A stretch of 57,231 nucleotides of DNA, from the NCBI GenBank assembly GCA_047632755.1, contig JBLIDT010000019.1:1-57231 (forward strand), in the 5' to 3' direction. This DNA comes from JAKVAV01 sp047632755. GTDB taxonomy: Bacteria; Bacteroidota; Bacteroidia; Flavobacteriales_D; Cryomorphaceae. The notes beneath the pieces are model-generated. The model was given only the letters and a program-made list of their open reading frames with translations, had not been told where the DNA came from and did no database searches. Positions 26,900 to 35,143 of this stretch are shown in pieces (the first letter of the stretch is position 1; every line of letters begins with the position of its first letter). The position numbers and the translations under genes are program-made.

Positions 26900-26932
26900 C
26901 GAAGATAAAAACATTCATTCACCGACTCCAAA
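26900..26932 (-). promoter_or_regulatory. candidate promoter of the epimerase gene
   Basis: On the minus strand TTTG (26929-26932) is followed after 21 bp by TATCTTCG (26900-26907), one base from the TAnnTTTG consensus. The start codon is 5 bp further on, so the leader would be very short. Confidence 0.45.
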
Positions 26933-26967
26933 CTGGTTAATAAATGAACGCAATTGAGCGATGGCAT

Positions 26968-26975
26968 TATCTTTG
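26968..26975 (+). promoter_or_regulatory. -7 box TATCTTTG of the DUF4197 gene
   Basis: TATCTTTG fits TAnnTTTG and lies 13 bp before the ATG at 26989, predicting a leader of about 10 nt. No clear -33 element is seen. The plus and minus promoters of this 94-bp gap are arranged divergently. Confidence 0.5.
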
Positions 26976-26988
26976 CCAAAACTGCCAC

Positions 26989-27720
26989 ATGAAAAAAATC
27001 ATCCTCCCACTATTACTTATCGGTTTGACCTTTACCTCGTGCTCTGAAGAGAGCTTTCGCAAAACGATGAAAACCGTGACCGAATCTCTGGAAACTCCTC
27101 AAGGACTTTCAACCTCGGAAGTGGCGGCGGGCCTCAAAGAGGCTTTGGCTCTAGGAACAAACAACGCTGTCGACTTTGCTGGAAAGGAAAATCAATTCTT
27201 AAATACTCCACGCCTGCGCATCCCTTTTCCCGCCGAAGCAGAGAAAGTGAAAGAAACCGCTGAAAAATTGGGATTGGGAATTCAGGTAGAAAAATTTGAG
27301 GAAAGCTTAAATCACGCCGCGGAGCAAGCCGTCTCTCACGCTGCTCCAATTTTCATTGACGCCATTACCTCTATGTCGATTAATGATGCCTTTGCCCTAT
27401 TGAAAGGCGAAGACAACGCCGCAACCGATTACCTACGCCGAAGCACGGAGACCAGCCTTCGCGCTGCCTTTCAACCCGATGTGGATAAGGCCATCAATGA
27501 TGTCGAGCTCACTAAATACTGGCAGCCATTGGCTTCGGCGTACAATACGGCTTCCGCCTTTACAGGTGGAGAAAAAGTAGACCCCGACCTCGAGGCATAC
27601 GTTACCGACAAGGCGATGGATGGACTGTTCTTATTGATTTCTGAAGAAGAGGAAAAGATCAGAGAAAATCCTGCGGCACGGGTTACCGAGCTACTCGAGA
27701 AAGTCTTCAGCGCCCAGTAG
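26989..27720 (+). CDS. DUF4197 lipoprotein
   Basis: The start at 26989 gives a lipoprotein signal (KKIILPLLLIGLTFTSC) with the acylated Cys at residue 18. The helical body contains STSEVAAGLKEALALGTNNAV, PFPAEAEKVKETAEKLGLG and FIDAITSMSINDAFALLKGEDNAATDYLR, which are the hallmark segments of DUF4197. The 243-aa length is usual for the family. The function is unknown; family members are periplasmic or outer-membrane-attached in Bacteroidota and Proteobacteria. The gene is monocistronic, with a divergent epimerase upstream. Confidence 0.88.
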   Translation: MKKIILPLLLIGLTFTSCSEESFRKTMKTVTESLETPQGLSTSEVAAGLKEALALGTNNAVDFAGKENQFLNTPRLRIPFPAEAEKVKETAEKLGLGIQVEKFEESLNHAAEQAVSHAAPIFIDAITSMSINDAFALLKGEDNAATDYLRRSTETSLRAAFQPDVDKAINDVELTKYWQPLASAYNTASAFTGGEKVDPDLEAYVTDKAMDGLFLLISEEEEKIRENPAARVTELLEKVFSAQ

Positions 27721-27847
27721 TGCCTGTCCATCGAGTCCAATAGCTGCATTCCAGTTGCCCTAAAAACAGTCCCTTCGGCTATGCTCAGGACACCGCATTG
27801 ACCAATGTCAACTGCTTATTTTCAGAGCTTAGCAAGCCTTGATCTTG

Positions 27848-27867
27848 AACTCTCTGGCTAAGACACG
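27848..27867 (-). repeat. fragment of the dispersed palindromic repeat
   Basis: On the minus strand CGTGTCTTAGCCAGAGAGTT matches GTGTCTTGGTCTAGAGAGTT of the copy at 47411-47497 with few changes. It lies in inverted orientation to the larger copy starting at 27941. An imperfect inverted repeat (GATCTTGAACTCTCT at 27841 and its complement near 27898-27914) surrounds it. Confidence 0.55.
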
Positions 27868-27940
27868 AGAGTACAGGAACAGATTCAGTATTTGAAATCG
27901 AGAGAGTCAAGATCCTATTGTATAAAACCGATTATATGCG

Positions 27941-28031
27941 TTCCACAATGCCTGTGGCTTGGTCTATGAACTTTCTAGTTCAGACTCTTGACTCTTTTTC
28001 TCAGATACTCGACTTTATAGACAGACTCTAA
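27941..28031 (+). repeat. dispersed palindromic repeat, copy 1
   Basis: The copy contains CCTGTGGCTTGGTCTA, then GAACTTTCTAGTTCAGACT, and after about 25 bp CTTTATAGACAGACT, the complement of the element's other end. Both ends are therefore present, but rearranged compared with the copies at 47.4 and 54.4 kb. It fills much of the 349-bp gap 27721-28069, which holds no gene. Confidence 0.75.
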
Positions 28032-28069
28032 TAGTGTCTTGTCAGCGAAGTTTGTAAATTGGCGAAACC

Positions 28070-28969
28070 GTGAAAAAACTCCCATTAAGTACCTCGCTCA
28101 AGTTTGCTCCCTCGGAGCTTCCCGTTAATAGTGACGGATCGATTTACCATTTGGCTATAAAACCCGAGCATCTCGCCGATACCGTTTTGGTAGTAGGTGA
28201 CCAAGGCAGGGTTGAAAAAATTTCAAAACACTTCGATCGAATCGAAATCGTTGCGAGCAACCGTGAGTTTGTGACACATACGGGAACTATCGGCTCAAAG
28301 CGGATTACTGCAATGAGCACAGGAATCGGCACCGACAATATCGACATTGTCTTAAACGAACTTGATGCCTTGCGAAGTGTCGATTTTGAGAAACGCGAAA
28401 CGATTGAGAACCCGAAGCCACTCGAAATTATTCGAATTGGCACATGTGGAGGGCTGAGAAAAGAAATTGAGCCAGGCAGCTTTATTCACAGCCGCTACGC
28501 CATTGGCCTCGACGCGGTGATGCACTACTATCAAGCGCATTTCGAAGAGGAAGAACTGGAACTGGCGAGATCATTCGCAGCTCATGTCAATTGGTCTTTG
28601 GACGGAATTAAACCTTATGCTGTAAAAAGCTCCAAGGAAGCGGGTAGCAAATTCGAAGAGGGATTCATCCAAGGAATTACGGCTACTGCTTGCGGTTTTT
28701 ATGGGCCCCAGGGCCGAAAATTACGTCTACCTGTTGCGATGCCTGACATCAACGAGCGAATGGGAAGCTTCTCTTTCGAAGATCTACCACTGGCCAATTA
28801 CGAGATGGAAAGCTCTGCCCTTTTCGGATTGGGAGCCGCATTGGGTCACCAATGTACCACTGTTTGCTTGGTTGTGGCCAACAGAGCGGCCGATTCATTT
28901 TTAACGGATCATCAGCCAGCTATGGAGGAACTCATTTCCATCGTTTTAGAAAGAGTTTCCGCCCATTAA
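28070..28969 (+). CDS. nucleoside phosphorylase, uridine phosphorylase-like
   Basis: The 299-aa protein belongs to the PNP/UDP phosphorylase superfamily: VLVVGDQGRVEKIS near the N-terminus (phosphate loop), GTIGSKRITAMSTGIGTDN, IRIGTCGGLR and the nucleoside-binding NYEMESSALFGLG. The family cleaves nucleosides with phosphate to free base and ribose-1-phosphate; the EMES region fits uridine phosphorylase-like members. The start is a GTG at 28070, and no ATG is available before the conserved region. The dispersed repeat ends about 40 bp upstream, so the promoter must lie in or very near it. Confidence 0.87.
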   Translation: MKKLPLSTSLKFAPSELPVNSDGSIYHLAIKPEHLADTVLVVGDQGRVEKISKHFDRIEIVASNREFVTHTGTIGSKRITAMSTGIGTDNIDIVLNELDALRSVDFEKRETIENPKPLEIIRIGTCGGLRKEIEPGSFIHSRYAIGLDAVMHYYQAHFEEEELELARSFAAHVNWSLDGIKPYAVKSSKEAGSKFEEGFIQGITATACGFYGPQGRKLRLPVAMPDINERMGSFSFEDLPLANYEMESSALFGLGAALGHQCTTVCLVVANRAADSFLTDHQPAMEELISIVLERVSAH

Positions 28970-29068
28970 CAATGCTTCGGTTAAAAAACTGGAAATCTTC
29001 GCATTCAGCAAGCCTACTTGAGAATATCTTTAGACTCAGCAAAGATCGCTTGATCTTCGTCTCAAAGT

Positions 29069-29971
29069 ATGTTGAACGCAAACGAAATAGAAGCACTGAT
29101 CAATCTCATCGACGATCCCGATGAAAACATTTACCAACAGGTAAAGGAGCGGATCGTTTCTATAGGCGAGTCAGCCATCCCGAGCTTGGAAAATGTTTGG
29201 GAGCTCAATACTTTCGGTCAGGAGTTCCAACAACGCATCGAAGACATCATCCACGATATACAGTTTGAATCGGTTCTTTCAGGCTTAGAAAATTGGGCGA
29301 AAGATGGAGGAGAAGACCTCTTTGCTGGTGCACTTATGGTAGCCAAGTATCAATACCCCGACCTGGATGAAACGGAGACCTTTGATCGATTGACCAAATT
29401 GCATCAAGAGATTTGGATAGAACTCAACGAGGAGCTTACCGCACTCGAACAGGTAAAGGTGATGAACCACATTCTCTTTGAAGTGCACGGGTTCAGAGGG
29501 AATAAGAAGAATTACCACGCGGCTCAAAATAACTACATCAGTACAGTTCTCGAAAACGAGAAAGGAAACCCGCTAAGCTTGAGCATACTCTACATCGTGC
29601 TGGCGCAGCGTCTCGAAATACCGATTTTCGGAGTAAACTTGCCGAATCATTTCATTATGGCCTACGTGGATGAGTACAATATCCTCCGGCTCATGGAAAA
29701 TCACATGAAAGGCAAAGTTGATGATGACAAAGTCCTCTTTTACATCAATGCCTTCAGCCAAGGAACGATCGTTCACAAGAACGAGATCACCACTTACCTC
29801 CAACAGCTAGAATTGAAAGAGGAGCCGAAATTCTTTGAGCCATGCGATAACAAGAGCATGATCATTCGGCTATTAAATAACCTCATTATGTCTTATGATC
29901 GGTTGGGATACCCAGAAAAAGTGGACGAAATAAAAAAGCTATTCGCGGCGGTTAATAAGCATCGACTTTAG
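29069..29971 (+). CDS. SirB1-like transglutaminase-fold protein
   Basis: The 300-aa protein has an acidic helical N-terminus (about 1-75) and then a SirB1/transglutaminase-like domain: NHILFEVHGFRGNKKNYHAAQN, ENEKGNPLSLSILYIVLAQRL and PIFGVNLPNHFIMAY. In other bacteria SirB1 sits beside prmC and is a presumed scaffold or peptidase-like factor. The Cys of a true transglutaminase triad is replaced (NPLSLSILY), so enzymatic activity is doubtful. The gene runs into the polysaccharide locus from the other strand and overlaps its last gene by 4 bp. Confidence 0.82.
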   Translation: MLNANEIEALINLIDDPDENIYQQVKERIVSIGESAIPSLENVWELNTFGQEFQQRIEDIIHDIQFESVLSGLENWAKDGGEDLFAGALMVAKYQYPDLDETETFDRLTKLHQEIWIELNEELTALEQVKVMNHILFEVHGFRGNKKNYHAAQNNYISTVLENEKGNPLSLSILYIVLAQRLEIPIFGVNLPNHFIMAYVDEYNILRLMENHMKGKVDDDKVLFYINAFSQGTIVHKNEITTYLQQLELKEEPKFFEPCDNKSMIIRLLNNLIMSYDRLGYPEKVDEIKKLFAAVNKHRL

Positions 29972-30558
29972 GAAATTATTCTACTGAGTGTCCTCAGAAT
30001 GACACCAATGTCCGAGAGAAAACTTCTTCGTCTCAAATAGGCCAAATTGAGTTCAATTTTGGCAGGCATGATTTCTTCTAAATACGTTTTTTCTGGATTG
30101 TCGCTTTTCGCCAACGTCTCATTTTCATTAAAATAGGCCAATGACGCCTCGTCTGTAATACCTGGGCGAACGCCCAAAACTCTTCTCTGCTCTGTGTTGT
30201 ATTGAGCGACGTATTCAGGCACTTCTGGTCGAGGGCCCACGAAACTCATATCGGCAATGAGAACGTTCAACAACTGAGGCAGTTCATCGATTTTGTACTT
30301 TCTCAGTGTAAGCCCCGCTCGTGTCACACGCGGATCATTTGAGCCAACGGTCAACTTACCCTCTTTCTCGGAAAGCGGGCGCATGGTGCGAAACTTCAAA
30401 AGACCGAATTGACGGCCATTCTTTCCGACTCTGGTTTGAACGAAAAAAGCTCCCCCACGCGAATCGAGTATCACCCAAATCACAATTACGAGCAGCACAG
30501 GCAGCAGGAATAAGATCCCCAAGGCTGCCATAACTCGATCAAAAAGAAACTTGATCAT
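29968..30558 (-). CDS. PglC-type initiating phosphoglycosyltransferase
   Basis: The 196-aa product is a small monotopic sugar transferase: an N-terminal membrane segment (VMAALGILFLLPVLLVIVIWV), then GGAFFVQTRVGKNGRQFGLLKFRTM, DELPQLLNVLIADMSFVGPRPE and RPGITDEASL. These are the family's catalytic motifs, although the usual Asp-Glu pair is seen here only as DE. It transfers a phospho-sugar to undecaprenyl phosphate, starting the repeat unit. PglC itself uses UDP-diNAc-bacillosamine, but the substrate here is unknown. The gene is last in the locus and its ATG overlaps the upstream aminotransferase stop (ATGA). Confidence 0.9.
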   Translation of the reverse strand: MIKFLFDRVMAALGILFLLPVLLVIVIWVILDSRGGAFFVQTRVGKNGRQFGLLKFRTMRPLSEKEGKLTVGSNDPRVTRAGLTLRKYKIDELPQLLNVLIADMSFVGPRPEVPEYVAQYNTEQRRVLGVRPGITDEASLAYFNENETLAKSDNPEKTYLEEIMPAKIELNLAYLRRRSFLSDIGVILRTLSRIIS

Positions 30559-31775
30559 TTTTTTATAATCTCCGCGACGGCATCTTTGACGGCATTTGCT
30601 ACTTCTGTTACCTCTTCATCTTTGAGATTGAAAAAAAGCGGCAAACTGACCTCATTGGCATAATGAGCAAAGGCATTGGGGTAGTCATCCATTTTGAAGC
30701 CTCTTTCGCGGTAAGCGGTAAGCATGGGCAAGGGAATGAAGTGGACATTGACGGCGATATCTCGATCGGCGATGAATTGGATAATGGCATCACGCTCATT
30801 TTCGGTGGCTCCATCGATTCTCAATTGGTATAAATGATAGGATGTTTCGCTTCCATCGTCATTCACAAATAACGGGGTGACTGCCCAATCAGAATCGGCG
30901 AACTCACGGTCGTAAAGAGCGCAAATGTCTTTTCTGCGTTTGAGTGTCTCGGAGTCATAACGACTCAACTCCACCAAGCCAATCGAAGCCTGGATATCGG
31001 TCATGTTGCACTTATATCCGGGAACGGTAACGTCGTAGCGCCAAGCTCCTTTTTCCATTTTGCTCAAAGCATCTTTGCTCTGGCCGTGCAAACTCATAAG
31101 ATTCAAGAGGCGGTACATCTCGTCGTGGTCAAACTGCTCGGGCATGTTGAGGCAAACGGCGCCTCCCTCAGCAGTAGTGAGATTTTTCACGGCATGAAAA
31201 GAAAAAGCCGTTCCATCGGCAATGCTTCCCAATTTCTTGCCCTTGTATATGGCTCCGAAACCGTGAGCCGAATCGGCCATGAGCATTACTCTTCCCATTA
31301 ATTCTTGCTCGGGAGTGTGAGGCGAATAAAGGGATTTGATGGATTCATCTTGCAAAATGGCAAACAGCTCATCGTAATTGCACGGATAGCCTGAGATGTC
31401 AACCGGCACGACAACTTTCGTCCGCTCAGTGATGGCTTCTCTTACTTTTTGAGGGTCGAGGTTGAAACTGTTTGGCAGCGTATCGACCATCACGGGCTTG
31501 GCTCCGCAATGAATCACCACATTCGCCGTGGCACAATAGGTATATGCGGGAATGATCACCTCATCTCCCTCTCCCACTCCGAACCAACGGAGTACCAATT
31601 CGATTCCAGCTGTAGCTGAGTTGAAGCAGATGGTCTTCTTAGCTCCAGTATATTCAGAAATCTCCTTTTCGAATCGCTTTGTTTTGGGGCCTGTCGTAAT
31701 CCATCCCGATAGCAATGTATCGGTTACTTCATCGACAATTTTTTGATCCATGCGTGGTGGAGAGAACGGTATCAT
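30555..31775 (-). CDS. DegT/DnrJ/EryC1/StrS aminotransferase
   Basis: The 406-aa PLP enzyme starts with IPFSPPRMDQKIVDEV, has the cofactor loop CFNSATAGIELVLRW, the Asp-containing ADSAHGFGA and the Schiff-base lysine in FSFHAVKNLTTAEGG. It would transfer an amino group to a 4-keto or 3-keto sugar nucleotide, PglE-like. No 4,6-dehydratase is seen in the window, so its keto-sugar substrate must be made elsewhere. The gene has its own -7 box at 31795-31802 and overlaps the phosphoglycosyltransferase by 4 bp. Confidence 0.92.
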   Translation of the reverse strand: MIPFSPPRMDQKIVDEVTDTLLSGWITTGPKTKRFEKEISEYTGAKKTICFNSATAGIELVLRWFGVGEGDEVIIPAYTYCATANVVIHCGAKPVMVDTLPNSFNLDPQKVREAITERTKVVVPVDISGYPCNYDELFAILQDESIKSLYSPHTPEQELMGRVMLMADSAHGFGAIYKGKKLGSIADGTAFSFHAVKNLTTAEGGAVCLNMPEQFDHDEMYRLLNLMSLHGQSKDALSKMEKGAWRYDVTVPGYKCNMTDIQASIGLVELSRYDSETLKRRKDICALYDREFADSDWAVTPLFVNDDGSETSYHLYQLRIDGATENERDAIIQFIADRDIAVNVHFIPLPMLTAYRERGFKMDDYPNAFAHYANEVSLPLFFNLKDEEVTEVANAVKDAVAEIIKK

Positions 31776-31794
31776 ACCTTAAAAGAATTTCGGG

Positions 31795-31802
31795 CAAAGA
31801 TA
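31795..31802 (-). promoter_or_regulatory. -7 box TATCTTTG inside the polysaccharide locus
   Basis: TATCTTTG lies 19 bp before the ATG at 31775 in a 35-bp gap between wecB and the aminotransferase gene. It would give the last two genes their own transcript. A -33 TTTG is not visible at the right distance. Confidence 0.45.
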
Positions 31803-31810
31803 AGAAATCG

Positions 31811-32896
31811 TTAAGCGTCTTTTATGCGTCTCTTGAGGTGTTTGAGGATAAATCCCGCTGCATTTCCGTCGCCGTATAAATCCATGTCATAATCGATGCT
31901 TTTGGTGGTCATGGTGTCAAATGCCGCCAGCATACTCTCTTGATTTGGCGAAGCCAAAACATTGAATCCATTTTCCACCAGCTCAACCCACTCTGTTTGG
32001 TCGCGCATAGTAATGCACGGCTTTTTGAAAAAGAAAGCTTCTTTTTGCAATCCTCCGCTATCGGTCAAGATCAATTGACAGTGTTTTAGCAATTCCACCA
32101 TATCGAAATACCCAACTGGATCGATAATATGCACATCGAGCTTGAGTCCATACTCCGCAAGTTTCTTTTGTGTTCGCGGATGCAAAGGACAAACGATGGG
32201 GAGTCTTTTGTGAATTTCATTCAAGCTTTTTACCACAGCTGAAAGTCGCTCAGGGTCGTCCGTGTTTTCAGCGCGATGTAGCGTACACAAGGCAAATTCT
32301 TTGAGAGGAATCTCATTTATTACGGTGGATAGCTCAGCAGATCGTTGGGCGTAAAACAGCGCTGCATCATACATCACATCACCCGTTCGCACCACTTCAG
32401 AATCCAAAAGATCGTAGCCTTCACGTTTCAGATTCTTCACCGCTGAATCAGTTGGACAGAAGAGAAAATCAGAGATCCGATCGGTGAGAATTCGGTTCAC
32501 TTCTTCGGGCATGGCCATATTGAAGCTGCGCAATCCCGCCTCCACATGGCCCACTTTTACGTGAAGTTTTCTGGCGGCCAAGGCCCCTGCAATGGTCGAG
32601 TTGGTATCGCCATAGACCAACACGACATCGGGTTTTTCTTCGAGAATTATTTTTTCGATTCCCTCGAGCATTCTACCCGTCATGGCTCCATGGCCAAGAT
32701 CATTGATGGCCAAGTTGTATTTGGGCTGGGGCATTTCCATTTCTGAGAAAAAAATCTCGCTCATATTCGCATCAAAATGCTGCCCCGTGTGGACGAGAAT
32801 TTCTTCGACTTCGGGATCATTTAATACCTGTCGACTGATGGTGGCGGCTTTCACAAATTGGGGCCTTGCCCCGACTATGGTTAAGATTTTCATCAT
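31811..32896 (-). CDS. wecB: UDP-N-acetylglucosamine 2-epimerase
   Basis: The 361-aa protein has the classical signatures KILTIVGARPQFVKAA, VHTGQHFDANMSEIFF, GDTNSTIAGALAARK, VGHVEAGLRSFN and LTDSGGLQKEAFF. WecB converts UDP-GlcNAc to UDP-ManNAc, which can then be oxidised to UDP-ManNAcA or used directly in surface glycans. The ATG at 32896 is chosen because it comes 1 bp after the TGA of the upstream glycosyltransferase (translation coupling); a start in the upstream gene would add 10 residues. No wecC dehydrogenase is seen beside it. Confidence 0.93.
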   Translation of the reverse strand: MMKILTIVGARPQFVKAATISRQVLNDPEVEEILVHTGQHFDANMSEIFFSEMEMPQPKYNLAINDLGHGAMTGRMLEGIEKIILEEKPDVVLVYGDTNSTIAGALAARKLHVKVGHVEAGLRSFNMAMPEEVNRILTDRISDFLFCPTDSAVKNLKREGYDLLDSEVVRTGDVMYDAALFYAQRSAELSTVINEIPLKEFALCTLHRAENTDDPERLSAVVKSLNEIHKRLPIVCPLHPRTQKKLAEYGLKLDVHIIDPVGYFDMVELLKHCQLILTDSGGLQKEAFFFKKPCITMRDQTEWVELVENGFNVLASPNQESMLAAFDTMTTKSIDYDMDLYGDGNAAGFILKHLKRRIKDA

Positions 32897-32897
32897 G

Positions 32898-33929
32898 TCA
32901 ACGAGATAGATTCGTTTGGTTGGCACGGACTTTATTTTTCAAGAGGACAAATTTGAATATCCCTGTTAAATAACCCCAGCCATAAGAGAAATGAATAAGG
33001 AAGAATGCCAAAAAAAGGTAGGGCGCAAGACCCCTTCTTTTTTCGCGCCAGGCAACTTTTAAAGAGAAAAAGGCACTCGTCAAAAAATAGATGGCATAAA
33101 TCGCAGACCAAATCATAAACAACCATTCCGACAAGAGGGCAATGGGTAAAAACAATAGACCCAACACGAAAATGGGAGGAGCAAATTGTCGCAGCGTTGC
33201 GGGATGTCCTAACTTAATATTAACCAATGGCTTGAAGAGTCCATATTGGCAAAACATTTTCATCATGGTTCCTAAAGTAGCCCTAGCGTAATATTCTATT
33301 TCCACATCTGGCACTAAAAAAATCTTACCCCCATTCTTTATTATTCGCCCATTAAATTCATCGTCTTGATTTCTAATCAAGTCAGTGTCGAAAAAGCCGA
33401 TTTTATCAAAAATGCTCCTTTTGAAACAGCCAAATGGCACCGTGTCTGCTTCCTTAATCACAGGGTTATCCAAGCGATAACTTGCATTCCCAATACCCAA
33501 GGGGTGAGATGTAGCTAAGGCAATGGCCGTTGCGACCGTGCCAGAGTTTGCAGGGGTTGTTACCCAAACCCCACCTACATTTTCTGCATCCAATCTGAAT
33601 AATTCAGTCACCAATCTTGAAATGTAATTAGATGGGTAATTTGAGTGGGCATCGAGTCGAACAATGACCTCTCCTTTCGATGCTTCAATAGCCAAATTGA
33701 GCGCATTTGGCGTCACTTTTTGAGGATTATCAATCACCTTTAAGTTGAGATGAGAACTCGATAATTCTTCCAGTTTTTCTCTGGTTCCGTCATCGCTCAT
33801 TCCATCGGCCACGATGACTTCCAAAGAATCTTTCGGATAGTCTTGAGCGGAGATGGAATTCAATACGCCTTCAATAAAATTCACCTCATTGCGGCAGGGC
33901 ATGATGATCGAAACAAATTTTAGCCCCAT
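32898..33929 (-). CDS. GT2 family glycosyltransferase with C-terminal membrane segments
   Basis: The 343-aa protein starts with VSIIMPCRNEVNFIEGVLNSI, a GT-A fold opening, followed by VIVADGMSDDGT, EVIVRLDAHSNYP (DxD-like metal site) and RNQDDEFNGRIIK (acceptor-side Asp). Residues about 245-320 contain membrane helices, including PIFVLGLLFLPIALL. The domain order resembles succinoglycan-type transferases. It would add a sugar from a nucleotide donor to the lipid-linked unit on the inner leaflet. It overlaps the O-antigen ligase gene upstream by 10 bp and is coupled to wecB downstream. Confidence 0.9.
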   Translation of the reverse strand: MGLKFVSIIMPCRNEVNFIEGVLNSISAQDYPKDSLEVIVADGMSDDGTREKLEELSSSHLNLKVIDNPQKVTPNALNLAIEASKGEVIVRLDAHSNYPSNYISRLVTELFRLDAENVGGVWVTTPANSGTVATAIALATSHPLGIGNASYRLDNPVIKEADTVPFGCFKRSIFDKIGFFDTDLIRNQDDEFNGRIIKNGGKIFLVPDVEIEYYARATLGTMMKMFCQYGLFKPLVNIKLGHPATLRQFAPPIFVLGLLFLPIALLSEWLFMIWSAIYAIYFLTSAFFSLKVAWREKRRGLAPYLFLAFFLIHFSYGWGYLTGIFKFVLLKNKVRANQTNLSR

Positions 33930-35143
33930 TTCGAAGATTTCGGTGAGAAGAAAAAGAAGGCATTGAAGAAGGCAAAGAAGATCACTCCACTTTGTTTCTC
34001 TAGCATAGATTCAACCGAGAATTGAATAAAAATACTCAACAGAAATATCCCATAGATCCAGTCTTTTTCTCGAATGATTTTGCCGAAAGGAAAAACCAAT
34101 GAAAAGAGAAAGAGCAAAGCAGCAGGAATTCCAATGGCAACACCAATTTGCAAAAACTCATTGTGAGGATTGAGGCTCTTTGCAGCGAGATCGTCTAAAC
34201 CTTGCTTATTGTAAGAAGAGACCATTGCATCGTTAATGTCGCCAGTACCCACTCCTATGGGATTTTCTTTAATGATCATCAAGGCGGTGCTCCAGGAGTA
34301 CAATCGAGCTGTATTGCTTTCTACTTGAGATTCCTTATTCGGTTGATCCATTTGGGAAGTCACCTCCACTGCTTTTCCAATTCGGGCGCTAGCCACAGGA
34401 TCAAATTTCAGAAAAAGAACGAAAAGGAGACCAGCACCTAGTAGTAAAACTGCCGCCTTTCTGTGATAAGGTTTTAAGATTAACCACTTCAGAAGGAAGA
34501 CAAAAAAGACCATTGCCCAATTAATGAACCCCATCTTACTGGCTGGAAATATTAATGAAAGGCTAAGAAACAAAACAGCGATCCAAAGCAGAAGGGCTCT
34601 TTTAGAATTCGTGGATTTCTCGATTCTCAAGAGCAGCATGGCCAAGGCGATAACGACATAAAAACTAATGTAGGAAGGATGATGGGATGGCGAGAAATCA
34701 GACATGTAAAAAACCGAGATCGATCCTGTAGAACTGTACTCTATTGCAGACGAAATAAATCCAAAAATTACGGCAGTCAGCGTTCCCAAAACAAAGAACT
34801 TTATCGCCATTTCGCGCATCAGTTTGGTCAACTTGGGGCCTGTGCCGATGATGACTGGAAAAATAAGCAGCGAGAGCTTTTGGACAAGGTCTTTCGACCC
34901 TCTATCGACATTCTCTGTATAGAGCATGGCAATAAGATGGAAGATGTAAATAGCCGCAAAAAGTAGGATTGGAATAAACACTTTTCTATCCACCTGCTTT
35001 TTGGCGAAAAGCCAAGCAATCACGAATAGGATAATAGGAATTTGAATGCCGTATTTGAGAACGGGGATGGAGAATGCCAAAAGGCAAATAGCACCTTCGT
35101 ACAGAGAAAAGCCTTGCATGAGATTTCGCCGTGCTCCACTCAT
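33920..35143 (-). CDS. O-antigen ligase/polymerase family membrane protein
   Basis: The 407-aa protein has about 10-12 hydrophobic helices and, near the C-terminus, a large periplasmic loop with NTARLYSWSTALMI, NPIGVGTGD and LNPHNEFLQ. The last motif holds the His expected in Wzy_C/WaaL proteins. These either polymerise repeat units (Wzy) or ligate the finished glycan to an acceptor (WaaL or a protein O-oligosaccharyltransferase). Sequence alone does not separate these roles; as the only such gene in the locus a polymerase role is slightly favoured. The stop of the preceding FemAB-like gene overlaps its ATG (ATGA). Confidence 0.85.
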   Translation of the reverse strand: MSGARRNLMQGFSLYEGAICLLAFSIPVLKYGIQIPIILFVIAWLFAKKQVDRKVFIPILLFAAIYIFHLIAMLYTENVDRGSKDLVQKLSLLIFPVIIGTGPKLTKLMREMAIKFFVLGTLTAVIFGFISSAIEYSSTGSISVFYMSDFSPSHHPSYISFYVVIALAMLLLRIEKSTNSKRALLLWIAVLFLSLSLIFPASKMGFINWAMVFFVFLLKWLILKPYHRKAAVLLLGAGLLFVLFLKFDPVASARIGKAVEVTSQMDQPNKESQVESNTARLYSWSTALMIIKENPIGVGTGDINDAMVSSYNKQGLDDLAAKSLNPHNEFLQIGVAIGIPAALLFLFSLVFPFGKIIREKDWIYGIFLLSIFIQFSVESMLEKQSGVIFFAFFNAFFFFSPKSSKWG

